From TMP-86 sp046347195 (GTDB lineage Bacteria > Pseudomonadota > Gammaproteobacteria > Steroidobacterales > Steroidobacteraceae): DNA of 64,000 bases. This document shows, one piece after another, positions 1 to 9,181 of the stretch. The notes under the pieces were generated by a model. That model was given only the letters and a program-made list of their open reading frames with translations, was not told the DNA's origin and ran no database searches. Position 1 is the first letter of the stretch; each line of letters opens with the position of its first letter. Position numbers and translations under genes: made by a program. The DNA is taken from positions 62,001 through 126,000 of the forward strand of contig JAXMGQ010000002.1 in NCBI GenBank assembly GCA_046347195.1, read 5' to 3'.

Positions 1-1
1 C

Positions 2-331
2 GAGCGGGAGGCGCCCACGCATTTCACGGTGCCCAGCGGCTCGCGCATTGCCATCGACTACCTCGACGGGGACACCCCGACGCTCTCGGTGCGGCTGCAG
101 GAGATGTTCGGCCTCACCACGACGCCGGTGACCGGCGGCGGGCGCGTTCCCCTGCTGCTGAAGCTCCTCTCGCCCGCGGGACGGCCGGTACAGATCACGC
201 GGGATCTCATCAGCTTCTGGCAACGGGGCTATCATGAGGTCCGCAAGGACCTCAAAGGGCGGTACCCGAAGCACTACTGGCCGGATGATCCGCACACGGC
301 GGTGCCGACGCGGCGCGCCCGCCCGCGCTGA
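2..331 (+). CDS. hrpB: ATP-dependent helicase HrpB, C-terminal fragment
   Basis: The reading frame is open from the window edge and stops at TGA 329-331. It carries the typical HrpB tail: a VPSGSRIAIDY block, then VRLQEMFGL, LLLKLLSPAGRPVQ, an SFWQ..Y stretch, and the closing RYPKHYWPDDP plus TRRARPR. HrpB is a DEAH-box RNA-helicase-like protein found widely in Proteobacteria. The domains ahead of this tail, including the helicase core, lie outside the window. Nothing looks broken. The assignment rests on these very conserved C-terminal blocks, and only about the last 110 residues are visible. Confidence 0.93.
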   Translation, partial: EREAPTHFTVPSGSRIAIDYLDGDTPTLSVRLQEMFGLTTTPVTGGGRVPLLLKLLSPAGRPVQITRDLISFWQRGYHEVRKDLKGRYPKHYWPDDPHTAVPTRRARPR

Positions 332-347
332 GCGTCCCGGAGACTCG

Positions 348-1544
348 ATGCGGCCGAAGCCCCCGCCCTACCTGCACATCGCCCGCTGGCTCACCGCGGG
401 GCTGGTGCTGCTGATCCTCTGGGGCTCGCTGTTCCCCTTCGATTTCGTGCCGCGCAACTACTGGCAGCTGCGCAATCGCCTGCTCGCCGGGTTCTCCCCC
501 CGCATGTCCCGGAGCGATCTCATCTCCAACGTGCTCATCTACCTGCCGCTGGGCGCGATGCTGATGCTCTCGCTGTTCGGACGCCGCCGCTGGATGCAGG
601 TGCTGGTGGCGACGATGCTGGGGTCGGCCCTGTCATTCACGCTGGAGTTCGCCCAGGCCTTCACGCCGCGCCGGGTCACCAGCATCTACGATTGGCTGAG
701 CAACTCGGTGGGTGCCTTCTGCGGCGCCCTGATGATCAGCGTGTACCTGCTGGTCGGGCATCGCTGGCGGTTCCGCAGCCTCGTCGATCCGCGTCCGGCA
801 CTGGTGCCGATGTGGGTGATCCTGCTGTGGCTGTTCTCGCAGTTCTCCCCCTACAAGGCGGTGCTCGACTCGGCACAACTGCAGGCCTCCACCGATTCGC
901 TCGAGCATCACTATGTCTGGTCGGTGCTGGACGGAAGCCTCGCCATCGCGGCGTGGCTGGTGCTGGCCGAGACCATGCGGCGCATCTGGATGCCGCGCTA
1001 TGCGGCGGCGGCGCTCGCGGGACTCATCGCGGCGACACTGTTCGCCCGCCTGTGGATCATCGACCAGCGGCTGCGCTTCGAGGAGGTCATCGCCTGGATC
1101 ATCGCCGTGGCGAGCCTGTTCATCGCCCGTGAGCCGCACAGCCGGCTGCGCGCCGGCATCGCTGCGTGCGCCTGCGCCATGGCCCTGCTGCTGGCGGGAC
1201 TGTGGCCCTTCCAGTTCTCGGCGGACCCGCAGCGCTTCCACTGGGTGCCCTTCTCCGGGAACCTGCTGCTCACCCGCGACTACCAGCCGCTGCTCGAGAA
1301 GCTGTTCCTGTACGCCGCCCTGTTGTGGACCCTCACCCTGGCGGCCGGACGCCTGCGCATCGCCTTCATCGCCGCCTTCGCCCTGACCACGATGGTGGAA
1401 CTGCAGCAGATGTGGATGCCGGACCGGCGCGCCGAGATCACCGACCCGCTGCTGATCGCCCTGCTGACGGCAGCGTTCTTCCTGGCGCGGGAATTCCAGC
1501 CGTACGCACTGGGGATGTCCTGGAAGCGCGCATCCAAGGCCTGA
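348..1544 (+). CDS. VanZ-like multi-pass membrane protein
   Basis: A 398-residue, very hydrophobic protein. I chose ATG 348, 17 nt past the hrpB stop; an upstream in-frame start would overlap hrpB and add only Arg-rich sequence. The N-terminal half has the VanZ-like pattern: a helix ending in WGSLFPFDF, then SDLISNVLIYLPLGAML, FTLEFAQAF and a short acidic or polar loop. The C-terminal half repeats this with VPFSGNLL and TMVELQQMWMPDR, so the protein looks like a duplicated VanZ fold with about ten helices. VanZ relatives are linked to glycopeptide tolerance in Firmicutes, but most proteobacterial members have no known role. The pair with hrpB is probably only positional. Confidence 0.75.
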   Translation: MRPKPPPYLHIARWLTAGLVLLILWGSLFPFDFVPRNYWQLRNRLLAGFSPRMSRSDLISNVLIYLPLGAMLMLSLFGRRRWMQVLVATMLGSALSFTLEFAQAFTPRRVTSIYDWLSNSVGAFCGALMISVYLLVGHRWRFRSLVDPRPALVPMWVILLWLFSQFSPYKAVLDSAQLQASTDSLEHHYVWSVLDGSLAIAAWLVLAETMRRIWMPRYAAAALAGLIAATLFARLWIIDQRLRFEEVIAWIIAVASLFIAREPHSRLRAGIAACACAMALLLAGLWPFQFSADPQRFHWVPFSGNLLLTRDYQPLLEKLFLYAALLWTLTLAAGRLRIAFIAAFALTTMVELQQMWMPDRRAEITDPLLIALLTAAFFLAREFQPYALGMSWKRASKA

Positions 1545-1713
1545 CCCGCGCGACGGTGGGTATACTGGCGGGTGTTCTTCGCCCGGGGATGCGAGTGGCT
1601 CGTTTCACACCATCTGTTCGACAAGGCTGCGCCATGGCGCTGCTGGCGGCGGCATTCGCCGCCCAGAACGCGCCCGCGATCGAAGCACCCAAGCCACCCC
1701 GGAGGAGCGCACG

Positions 1714-3162
1714 GTGCAGAAGCCGGCCCCGCCTCCGGCGCCAGCTCCAACGCCGGCCCCAACGCCAGCCCCAACGCCAGCCCCAACTGCCGCGCCGACG
1801 CCGCCCACGAGCCCGGCCGCTTCCGCGCCGTCCGCGGACGGGACCATCACCGCACCCGCGGCTCCCGCGGGCCCACCGGCCACGCGGGAAGAGCAGAAGT
1901 CCACCTACCAGCAGTTCCGCGCGGCCTTCGACGCCAAACGCTACGCGGATGCGCGTCCGCTCGCCGAGCGCGCGGTGCAGCTCACCGAGCAGCTCGACGG
2001 TCGTGAGGTCATCGAGCTGGTCACACCGCTGAACAATTTCGCGCAGACGCTGTACGCGCTGAAGGACTACTCGGCCGCCGAGGAGCAGTACCTGCGCAGC
2101 ATCAAGATCATCGAGACGCGCGCCGGCACGAGCCCCCGGCTCTCCCGCACGCTCTTCGGGCTCGGCAAGGTCTACGTCGCCGCGGGCCAGGACGAGTTCG
2201 CCATCGCCATGTTCAAGCGCGCGGTGGAAATCACGCGCAAGAGCGATGGACTGTTCTCCACCACCCAGCTCCCCTACCTGTATCCGCTCATCGACGCCTA
2301 CGAGCGCGCGGATCACGACGCCGATGCCGAGCGCGAGGAGCAGTATCTCGTCAGCATCGCCGAGCGCAATTTTCCGCCGCAGAGCCCGCAGTTCATCGCC
2401 TCCATCGAACGCCAGGCACTGTGGCAGGAGCGGCAGTACAAGTTCGTGGCGGCGCGGCACTACTGGGCCAGGGCCATCGAGTTCACGCGACGGGCGGGCG
2501 ATGTGAAGGACATCCGCCAGGTCAACCAGCTTCGGGGCCTGTCCCGCTGTTACCGCAACGAGTTCCTGTATGGCGCCGCCGATGCGGAGTCGCAGGTCAA
2601 CAGCAACGATGCCTTCCAGCTCGGGGCGCCCTCCCTGACCCAGGAGAAGAACAATCGGCTCGATCCCGAGGGAGAGCACCTGCTGCAGAATGCGCTCGTG
2701 CTGCTGCAGAACGCCAACGGTCCGCTGGGCACGCGCCTGAAGCGCGACACGACCCTCGACCTCGGCGACTGGAACTGGGTGGCCGGCGATTCCAGGGACG
2801 CGGAGCGCTACTACGCAACGGCGTGGGACCTGATGAGCACCGAGGAGCGCGCCTCCACCGGCCCCGACAACCCGCTCGCGCAGCCCCTGCTGCTCTTCTA
2901 CTCAGAGCCCCGGGCGGCAACGAAGAATCCGAAGGCCAAGCCCGAGGACATCGAGGAGAAGTTCGTCGAGATGGAATTCCCGGTGAACGAGAAGGGCCGC
3001 GTGGGTGACATCAAGGTCACGAAGAGCGATGCCAGCGAGTCACAGCAGAAGTCCGTCATGTCGGCGATGCATCGCGCGCTGTACCGCCCGCGCATGGTGG
3101 ATCGCCGGCTCGCCTCCGCCACCGGCGTGACATTCCGCGAGACCGTCTACAACAAGCGTTAG
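1714..3162 (+). CDS. TPR protein with TonB-like C-terminal domain (5' end probably frameshifted)
   Basis: The clean open frame starts at GTG 1714 and encodes 482 residues: a Pro/Ala/Thr-rich linker (about 1-50), then helical TPR-like repeats (about 65-330). The C-terminus (EKFVEMEFPVNEKGRVGDIKV.. to RPRMVDRR) resembles the TonB C-terminal fold used in envelope proteins. This frame has no signal peptide. A convincing one, reading ALLAAAFAAQNAPA, lies just upstream in another frame from ATG 1589 (or 1634). Adding one base in the C-run at about 1697-1700 would join the two frames, so the real gene probably starts at 1589. A TATACT -10-like hexamer is at 1561. The gene ends convergently, overlapping the DUF2189 gene by 4 nt. 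The function is unknown; probably periplasmic. Confidence 0.7.
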   Translation: MQKPAPPPAPAPTPAPTPAPTPAPTAAPTPPTSPAASAPSADGTITAPAAPAGPPATREEQKSTYQQFRAAFDAKRYADARPLAERAVQLTEQLDGREVIELVTPLNNFAQTLYALKDYSAAEEQYLRSIKIIETRAGTSPRLSRTLFGLGKVYVAAGQDEFAIAMFKRAVEITRKSDGLFSTTQLPYLYPLIDAYERADHDADAEREEQYLVSIAERNFPPQSPQFIASIERQALWQERQYKFVAARHYWARAIEFTRRAGDVKDIRQVNQLRGLSRCYRNEFLYGAADAESQVNSNDAFQLGAPSLTQEKNNRLDPEGEHLLQNALVLLQNANGPLGTRLKRDTTLDLGDWNWVAGDSRDAERYYATAWDLMSTEERASTGPDNPLAQPLLLFYSEPRAATKNPKAKPEDIEEKFVEMEFPVNEKGRVGDIKVTKSDASESQQKSVMSAMHRALYRPRMVDRRLASATGVTFRETVYNKR

Positions 3163-3929
3163 CGGACCAGGCTCCGGTAGGCGTGCCAGGTGGCGTGTCC
3201 CAGCAAGGGCATCACCACCAGCATCCCCAGCAGGAACGGCGCGAGCCCGGCCACGGCGAGCACCAGAATCAGCGCACTCCACAAGATCATCGCCGGCAGG
3301 TGCGTGAGCACCGCGCGGAAGCTGATCAGCATGGCCTGCGAGGCGGTGGCATGACGCTCGATGATCAGCGGCACGGCGATGGCCGAGACCGCGAACACCG
3401 CCACCGCCAGCACCGACCCCACGGCGAGGTAAGCGAGCACCTGCTGCCGGTTCACCTCGTCGAAGAAGCCATGGTAGAGCGTGAGGCTCATGTCCGGCGC
3501 CGGCACATTGAACACCGATCCCAGCAGCACCGCTGACAGCGCGAACCACAGCACCGCGATGGCCGCGAGCACGGCGCCGAACTCCAGCAGCGCCGTGCGA
3601 TTGCGGGCGAAGCCTGCGAGCGAGTCATCGAAGCTCGCGCCCTCCCCCAGCGAATAACGGCGCGACATCTCCACCAGTCCGGCCGCGAGCGCCGGCCCGA
3701 CGAGCAGGAAGCCGGAGATCGCGGCCGCGATGAAGTAGGGATGCGTTCCGCAGAACACGAGCAACGTCCAACCCAGCGCGACGGTGAGCGCACCATAGCC
3801 CAGGCTCGCTCCCCAATGCCGGTGCATGTCCTGCCAGGCGAGCCGCAGCCATCTCAGCGGCTGGCTCGCGGGGACGGCGTTGAACTCGAAGTGCTGCCCG
3901 GAATCGACGATCGTCGGCGAGGGACTCAT
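3159..3929 (-). CDS. DUF2189 family integral membrane protein
   Basis: A 256-residue protein with about six hydrophobic helices. ATG 3929 was preferred over the upstream ATG 3953 because AGGAGGA lies 8 nt before it. The N-terminus is a soluble stretch with a WLRLAWQDMHRHWGASLGYG motif, characteristic of DUF2189 proteins, followed by paired helices rich in Ala, Leu and Gly, and a closing LLGHATWHAYRSLV segment. The biochemical role of the family is not established. The gene is divergent from ggt, with a short intergenic region carrying an inverted repeat. Confidence 0.72.
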   Translation of the reverse strand: MSPSPTIVDSGQHFEFNAVPASQPLRWLRLAWQDMHRHWGASLGYGALTVALGWTLLVFCGTHPYFIAAAISGFLLVGPALAAGLVEMSRRYSLGEGASFDDSLAGFARNRTALLEFGAVLAAIAVLWFALSAVLLGSVFNVPAPDMSLTLYHGFFDEVNRQQVLAYLAVGSVLAVAVFAVSAIAVPLIIERHATASQAMLISFRAVLTHLPAMILWSALILVLAVAGLAPFLLGMLVVMPLLGHATWHAYRSLVR

Positions 3930-3953
3930 GTGAGCTTCCTCCTGTTCAGGCAT

Positions 3954-3981
3954 CCATTTGACGCCTGTTCACGCCAAATGG
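3954..3981. promoter_or_regulatory. Inverted repeat in divergent promoter region
   Basis: CCATTTG (3954-3960) and its exact complement CAAATGG (3975-3981) flank a 14-nt spacer between the divergent DUF2189 and ggt genes. The arms and the position just upstream of both starts fit an operator for a dimeric regulator. This is inferred only from symmetry and location. Confidence 0.3.
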
Positions 3982-4062
3982 GAATCACCCCCTCGCGCTG
4001 TAAAAACTACGAAGCTTTCGTCTCATTTGCGTTGTTGCAACGCACCCGCTAGCGTGATCGCC

Positions 4063-5844
4063 ATGGACGCTGCCATCCGCTTTCGCCCGTCGAGGCCGCT
4101 GGGATTTCTCTTCGCGCTGCTGCTGGCGTTACCGGCCGGCGCCGCTCGCACCGGTACCGCCGCCGTGGCCGCACCCGACGAGTTCGGCGCCCGTGCTGCG
4201 CTTGCCGTCATGCGGCGTGGCGGCAATGCCGTGGATGCCGCGGTGGCCACCGCCTTCGTGCTGGCCGTCACCTATCCCGAGGCAGGCAACCTCGGCGGTG
4301 GCGGATTCATGATGATCTACATGGACGGCAAGCCGGCCTTCGTGGATTACCGCGAGACCGCCCCGGCGGCGGCGAGCCGCGACATGTACCTGGACGAGAA
4401 GGGCGAGGTCATCGCGGATGCCAGCACCATCGGTCCGAAGGCCGCTGGCGTGCCGGGCACGGTGGCGGGCCTGTGGCTGGCGCATCAACGTTACGGCAAG
4501 CGCCCCTGGCGCGAGTTGCTGCAGCCGGCGATCCGCCTGGCGCGGCAGGGGTTCACCGCCCCGCTGCACATGGCCCGGCGCATCGAGGAAGCGCGTCCCG
4601 ACTATGCCGGCCGCACCAACTTCGACAAGTACTTCGGCAACGTGCATGGCGCGGAGATCTTCCACCAGCCCGACCTGGCGGCCACGTTGGAGCGCATCGC
4701 CGCGGCCGGCGCGAAGGAGTTCTACCGGGGCAGGACCGCACAGCTCATCGTGCGTCAGATGCGCACCGGGGGGCTGATCACCGCAAAGGACCTCGCCGGC
4801 TACCAGGCCCGTTGGCGCGAACCCCTGGTGGGCCAGTGGCGCGGCATGCAGCTCCTGACGGCGCCCCTGCCGAGTTCGGGCGGCTTCGCGTTGATCGAGC
4901 TGCTCGAGATGCACGATGCGCTGGCCGCGCAATTCGCGGGACTTGCGCACAACTCCACGCAGTACGTGCACCTCATCGCCGAGATGGAGAAGCGCGTGTT
5001 CGCCGACCGCGCCGAGTACCTGGGCGACCCGGACTTCGTGAAGGTGCCCATCGAGCAGCTCATCGACTCAGGGTACATCGCCAGGCGTGCAGCCGAGGTC
5101 CGGCTGGATGGCATCTCGCCGGTCGAGAGCGTGAAGCCGGGCTTGCAACAGCTCCCGGCCGAAGGCATGCACACCACGCACTTCTCGATCCTCGACCCGC
5201 ATGGCAACGCCGTGGCCAATACCTACACGCTGAACGGCTGGTATGGCGATGGCGTGGTGGTCGAGGGTGGGGGGTTCCTGCTGAACAACGAGATGGATGA
5301 CTTCAGCATCAAGGCCGGCGTGCCGAACCTGTACGGCGTGGTCGGCGGCAATGCGAACGCCATCGAGCCCGGCAAGCGGATGCTCTCGTCCATGTCCCCG
5401 ACCATCGCGTTGCGTGATGGCCGCGTGGCACTGGTGATCGGCACGCCCGGTGGTTCCACCATCTTCACCTCGGTGTTCCAGGCCTTCCTGAACCTCTACG
5501 ATTTCCACATGACGCCCAAGGAAGCGGTGTCGGCCGGCCGGTTCCACCACCAGCTCCTGCCCCCGGACCGCATCATCTACTCGCCTTGCTGCGCGCTGCC
5601 GCGGGACACGATCGAGGGATTGCGCAAGCTCGGCTACACGCCGCAGCAGAGTCCCTGGGAATTTGGGGATCTGCAGGCCATCGAGGTCAGCGACCAGGGC
5701 GAGGTCACCGCAGGCTCGGATGCCCGCGGCCGCGGCCTGTCGCTGGTGGAGAGCGTCACGCTACCGGGACCAGCGCGGCGACCGGCTCACAGGTCATCGC
5801 CCGCATGCCCGGCCGGCCAGACCTGCGAACCTGCCAGCCCCTGA
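4063..5844 (+). CDS. ggt: Gamma-glutamyltransferase (Ntn hydrolase), exported
   Basis: A 593-residue gamma-glutamyltranspeptidase. It moves the gamma-glutamyl group of glutathione and similar compounds to water or amino acids in the periplasm. ATG 4063 gives a good signal peptide (LLLALPAGAA). Family motifs are in order: GGNAVDAAVA, GNLGGGGFM, DYRETAP, and the autoprocessing/nucleophile site MHTTHFSILD, where the second Thr should become the N-terminus of the small subunit. NEMDDF, SSMSPT and the GTPGGSTI oxyanion region follow. Length fits the family. The last 25 or so residues after RGLSLVES are Pro/Arg/Ser-rich and not family-like, so the 3' end may be slightly altered. It ends only 7 nt from the convergent methyltransferase remnant. 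Confidence 0.93.
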   Translation: MDAAIRFRPSRPLGFLFALLLALPAGAARTGTAAVAAPDEFGARAALAVMRRGGNAVDAAVATAFVLAVTYPEAGNLGGGGFMMIYMDGKPAFVDYRETAPAAASRDMYLDEKGEVIADASTIGPKAAGVPGTVAGLWLAHQRYGKRPWRELLQPAIRLARQGFTAPLHMARRIEEARPDYAGRTNFDKYFGNVHGAEIFHQPDLAATLERIAAAGAKEFYRGRTAQLIVRQMRTGGLITAKDLAGYQARWREPLVGQWRGMQLLTAPLPSSGGFALIELLEMHDALAAQFAGLAHNSTQYVHLIAEMEKRVFADRAEYLGDPDFVKVPIEQLIDSGYIARRAAEVRLDGISPVESVKPGLQQLPAEGMHTTHFSILDPHGNAVANTYTLNGWYGDGVVVEGGGFLLNNEMDDFSIKAGVPNLYGVVGGNANAIEPGKRMLSSMSPTIALRDGRVALVIGTPGGSTIFTSVFQAFLNLYDFHMTPKEAVSAGRFHHQLLPPDRIIYSPCCALPRDTIEGLRKLGYTPQQSPWEFGDLQAIEVSDQGEVTAGSDARGRGLSLVESVTLPGPARRPAHRSSPACPAGQTCEPASP

Positions 5845-5851
5845 AGCACGC

Positions 5852-6663
5852 TCAGCGCCGGATGCTGACCACTTTCGCCTGGATACGCCCTTCGATGGCC
5901 GCAGGCCCGAAGCGCCGGCGCAAGGCGCGTGCGATCGCTTCGGTGGCCAGCAGCAACCACCCAGGTCGCGTGCCGGGATCGTTGCGCAACAGGTCCCCTG
6001 ACAAAAAGGCGACCGCGGCGATCTTGGCCGAATCCGCCCGGCTCCTCGCCGTGACGGTATCGACCTGGGGACGCGAGGCGAAGCCGCCCGCCTTCGATCA
6101 CGGGCGATCTGCGGGATCGTGATAGCCATGCGGGATGCGCTCGAGGAACCGCGGCAGGTCGGGCGCGAGCAGCACGTCCAGCGCCTCGCCCGTTACCTGC
6201 GCGAATTCGTTGTCCGCGACGCCGTCCACACGTTGAACAGCAGCAGGCCACCCGGCCGCAGCACTCGGCGCATCTCGGCGAAGGCGCGCGGCTTGTCCGG
6301 AAGGAACATGACCCCGAACTGGCACAGCACCGCATCGAAGCTGGCGTCGCGAAACGGCAGCGCCATGGCATCGGCAACCTGCCAGGTGACCTGCCGCGAG
6401 GTGCCGCGCTTCTGCGCCATCTCCAGCATGGGCGCGTTGAGGTCCGTCGCCGTGATGCTCACACCGGCGGGCAACGTGGCGGCGAGCCGCCGCGTGAGGA
6501 CGCCGGTGCCCGCCGCGAGCTCGAGCAGCTCGCCGCAACTCATGCCCTTCAGCCGCCCCGCGAGCTCCGCCGCGAAAGGCTCGAACATCAACGGCACCAA
6601 GAGCCGCTCGTAGATGTCGGGTATCGCGCCGGCGAACAGCTTGTCGTTGGCGGGTTCTGTCAT
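5852..6663 (-). pseudogene. SAM-dependent methyltransferase, frameshifted
   Basis: A class I methyltransferase of about 265 residues broken into pieces. From ATG 6663 the first frame shows LLELAAGTGVLTRRL (motif I), ATDLN, a PFRDASFDAVLCQFG block and RVLRPGGLLLFNVW, then hits a stop. The family sequence resumes one frame over (VADNEFAQ.., LPRFLERIPHGYHDPA) if one G is restored at about 6231. A second lesion at about 6115-6125 leaves an in-frame TGA, after which GGFAS..QVDTVTARSR and the final GRIQAKVVSIRR follow to TGA 5852-5854. The whole coding content is present, so this is either a very young pseudogene or an assembly artefact. The substrate is unknown. Confidence 0.7.
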
Positions 6664-6676
6664 GGGACCCGGCGGG

Positions 6677-7495
6677 TCAGGCCCAGGTGATGTCGAATTC
6701 CTGGCCCACGCGCAAGGACGCGCCCGCGCCGCTCACCAGGATCCCGTTCTGGCCAAAGGTGACGCCCCGGAGCTTGGGGTCCCAGCGATACGACTTCAAC
6801 GTGCGCAAGGGCTCATCGCCCCTTCGCAGGCCGGTGACCTGGTCCGTGGTGGTGATGGAGCAGCGGTCGCAGGGCTTGACCAGCCGGATGCAGACATCGC
6901 CGGCGCGCAGCTCGCGGATCCGGTCCTCCTCGTGTGCCTGCACGCCGTTCAACACGATGTTGGGCCTGAACCGGTTCATCGGCAACGTCTTGTCGAGCCG
7001 GCGGTTGAGGTTGATCAGCGAGGACTCCGACAGCACGAGGAACGGAAAGGCGTCGGCGAACATCGTGGTCGCGGGCACATCGCCGGCATACGACGGATCG
7101 CAGGCGCGCCGGGTCGAGGTGTCGAAGCTCAGCAATCGAAGCTTCTTGTGCAGGAACTGGCTCAGCCACCCGGCGGCGGCATCGCCGGCATCCAGTCCGC
7201 TGCACTGATCGTTCCACACCTTCACCTCGCGGCGCTCGCCCTGGCCGGGATCACCGACCACGAGGTCCGGCATGTCGTTGGCCGACAGCCGCAGCCTGCC
7301 ATCCGAGAGCTGCGTGTGTATCACCGCGAGGCGCGGCAGTTCACGCTGCGTCTGGAAGCGGCCGTTCTCGTCCACCACCATCCAGCGACGGTCGAAGGCA
7401 AAGCCGGTGTCGGTGAGCGTCACCGACTCGACGGCGATGCCGCGACAGGACTTGACGGGATACAGGTTGAGACCGGTGATCTTGGCGTGCGGCAT
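6677..7495 (-). CDS. MOSC domain protein (MOSC N-terminal beta barrel plus MOSC)
   Basis: A 272-residue soluble protein. The N-terminal beta-barrel domain opens with ITGLNLYPVKSCRGI and FAFDRRWMVVDENGRF. The C-terminal MOSC domain has RFRPNIVL, a single conserved Cys in RLVKPCDRCSITTTDQ, and a closing GVTFGQNGI block. MOSC proteins relate to the molybdenum-cofactor sulfurase C-terminal domain and to YcbX/YiiM, which reduce N-hydroxylated compounds using Moco. Its start overlaps the stop of the upstream lipoprotein gene (ATGA at 7493-7497), so it could be co-transcribed with the large minus-strand operon, but its function looks unrelated. Confidence 0.88.
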   Translation of the reverse strand: MPHAKITGLNLYPVKSCRGIAVESVTLTDTGFAFDRRWMVVDENGRFQTQRELPRLAVIHTQLSDGRLRLSANDMPDLVVGDPGQGERREVKVWNDQCSGLDAGDAAAGWLSQFLHKKLRLLSFDTSTRRACDPSYAGDVPATTMFADAFPFLVLSESSLINLNRRLDKTLPMNRFRPNIVLNGVQAHEEDRIRELRAGDVCIRLVKPCDRCSITTTDQVTGLRRGDEPLRTLKSYRWDPKLRGVTFGQNGILVSGAGASLRVGQEFDITWA

Positions 7496-8154
7496 CAGTC
7501 GACCATGGGTACTTCTTCGGCTTCACTCGTGCCCTGCCCCGCCTCCGCGGCCAGCAGCATCTCGCCCCGCAGCAGGCGCAACACCGAGCCCTGCTTCGGG
7601 AACTGCACCAGGAACTTCGCCGCCGCATCGCGCATCGCCGTGGTGGTCGCGGCCTGCATCGGCTTCTCCGATGACATGGCGCCGGAATCAGCGGTGCCGT
7701 AGCCGGTGAACTGGAACGAATCCACCGCGACGCCGGAAGGAGTCGACAGGTTCAGGCGGTACTTGATGGTGACCGCGTAGAAATCACTGTTGGTGTCGCG
7801 CGGGGTGATGAAGGAATACTGCACGATGCGCGGCTCGATGACCGCCTTGACGGCGGCCGGCGCAGGCTCGGTCTCGGTCGGGAACTTCGCCAGCGGGGTC
7901 GTGTGCGTGAACGCCTGGGAGAACAGCGCATCGGTCATCCGCACGTGCTCATCGCCCAGCGCGACCTTGTAGTCCGATCCCCAGCGCGTCTCGCGATGCT
8001 CGAACTTGCGGTAGTCGGGGCCGTAGAACACACCGACATCCACGTCCAGCGGGATGATCAGCGCCTTCGGCAGCTTCAATTGCGGACGCACCTGCGTCGC
8101 GCCGCAGGCCGCGAGGCTGGCGGCCACGAGCAGCAGGCACAGGCGGCGCAGCAT
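7495..8154 (-). CDS. Lipoprotein, last gene of the VWA/channel operon
   Basis: A 219-residue predicted outer- or inner-membrane lipoprotein. ATG 8154 gives LLVAASLAACGATQ, a clear signal peptide with lipobox LAAC. The mature part has alternating strand-like segments (ALIIPLDVDVGVFYGPDYRKF, RIVQYSFITPRDTNSDFYAVTIKYRL, FQFTGYGTADS) that recall the small lipoproteins accompanying envelope complexes, but I cannot name a family. It begins 3 nt after the VWA gene stop, so it belongs to the operon. A trans-periplasmic partner of the VWA proteins is a reasonable guess. Confidence 0.72.
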   Translation of the reverse strand: MLRRLCLLLVAASLAACGATQVRPQLKLPKALIIPLDVDVGVFYGPDYRKFEHRETRWGSDYKVALGDEHVRMTDALFSQAFTHTTPLAKFPTETEPAPAAVKAVIEPRIVQYSFITPRDTNSDFYAVTIKYRLNLSTPSGVAVDSFQFTGYGTADSGAMSSEKPMQAATTTAMRDAAAKFLVQFPKQGSVLRLLRGEMLLAAEAGQGTSEAEEVPMVD

Positions 8155-8159
8155 GGCCT

Positions 8160-9170
8160 TCAGCCCACGGGGATCAGCGGCGGCAGGCGGCGATGGCCCG
8201 TCGAGGGGGGAAGCCCCACGAAGGCGCCGCCATTCTGCTCGCACATCAGGCGCATGAGTTCGGCATAGCGCCGCGCGGTCTCCTGCGGCTGGTCCGGCGG
8301 CATGGGAAAGCCGAGCGCGTGGATTCGCATGCGACGATCTTTGTTCAGCCGGGCGACCTGGTCAAGTGCGTCCTGGATGGACGGGCCGGTGAAGTCGTCC
8401 CCGAGGTAGTAGATGCTCACCCGCTTCTCCCGCGACCAGAAGTCATCGACGGCCCGCACGATTCCTTCCGTCGGCGAGGAGTTGGAGTAGGTCACCCAGT
8501 GCTCCAGGGCATCCATGATCACCTTGCGGCGCTCCGGACTGTCGGAGAGCCAGCGTGCCGCGGAACTGGGGAACAGGTAGGCGCCTTCGTCGTCCATGAC
8601 CTGCAACCCCTGGAGCCTGGGATACAGGTCGAGGATCTGGCGCATGTGCTGCTTCATCGCCTCCCAATGGTTCTCCTGCATGCTGCCCGAGGTGTCGATC
8701 ACGAAGACGACATATTCGCTGTCGGCGGGGATGCCCGCCATGGGGGCGGTGCTAGGGCGGCGGTAATTCGCCAGCATGCGCCGCTGATCCTCGTTCAGTC
8801 GCTGATACGTCGCCACCAACTGCTGCTGCAGCTGGTTGTTGAATTCCGCATCCTTCTTGCTCGCGTTGTACCGGCCCTGGACGTTGGTGAGGTCCCCGCC
8901 GAGGCGGGCGAGCCGGCTCTTCTCCTCGGAGACCTGTTCCACCCGGCCCTTGAGTTCGCGGTTGAGGATCTCGGTCTCGCCGCGGATCTCGTACAGCGCG
9001 TTCTCGAGCTTCTCCACCTGGCCGCCCAGGTTCTGCTCGGTCTTCTCCAGGACCACCGGCTGCTGCACTTGCGTCAGCACCAGCAGCAGGATCATCGCCC
9101 CGAAACCGCAGCAGATGCAGTCGAGGAACGACAGGCTGAATACTTCGGTTTCGCGGCGGCGGCGGCGCAT
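8160..9170 (-). CDS. Membrane-anchored VWA protein 2 with ExbD/MotB-like N-terminal helix
   Basis: A 336-residue protein. Residues 1-10 are Arg-rich and cytoplasmic, followed by one helix with the motif FSLSFLDCICCGFGA and Asp17 inside the membrane segment. A coiled coil (about 40-130) leads to a von Willebrand factor A domain whose MIDAS motif is DTSGS at 159-163. Asp17 sits where ExbD, TolR and MotB carry their proton-carrying Asp. Because a MotA/TolQ/ExbB channel is encoded three genes upstream, I infer this is a stator-type subunit with a periplasmic metal-binding VWA head. Its N-terminal motif is almost identical to that of the next gene, so the two arose by duplication. The VWA fold and helix are visible; the role is inference. 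Confidence 0.8.
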   Translation of the reverse strand: MRRRRRETEVFSLSFLDCICCGFGAMILLLVLTQVQQPVVLEKTEQNLGGQVEKLENALYEIRGETEILNRELKGRVEQVSEEKSRLARLGGDLTNVQGRYNASKKDAEFNNQLQQQLVATYQRLNEDQRRMLANYRRPSTAPMAGIPADSEYVVFVIDTSGSMQENHWEAMKQHMRQILDLYPRLQGLQVMDDEGAYLFPSSAARWLSDSPERRKVIMDALEHWVTYSNSSPTEGIVRAVDDFWSREKRVSIYYLGDDFTGPSIQDALDQVARLNKDRRMRIHALGFPMPPDQPQETARRYAELMRLMCEQNGGAFVGLPPSTGHRRLPPLIPVG

Positions 9171-9181
9171 CGGTCTAAGTT

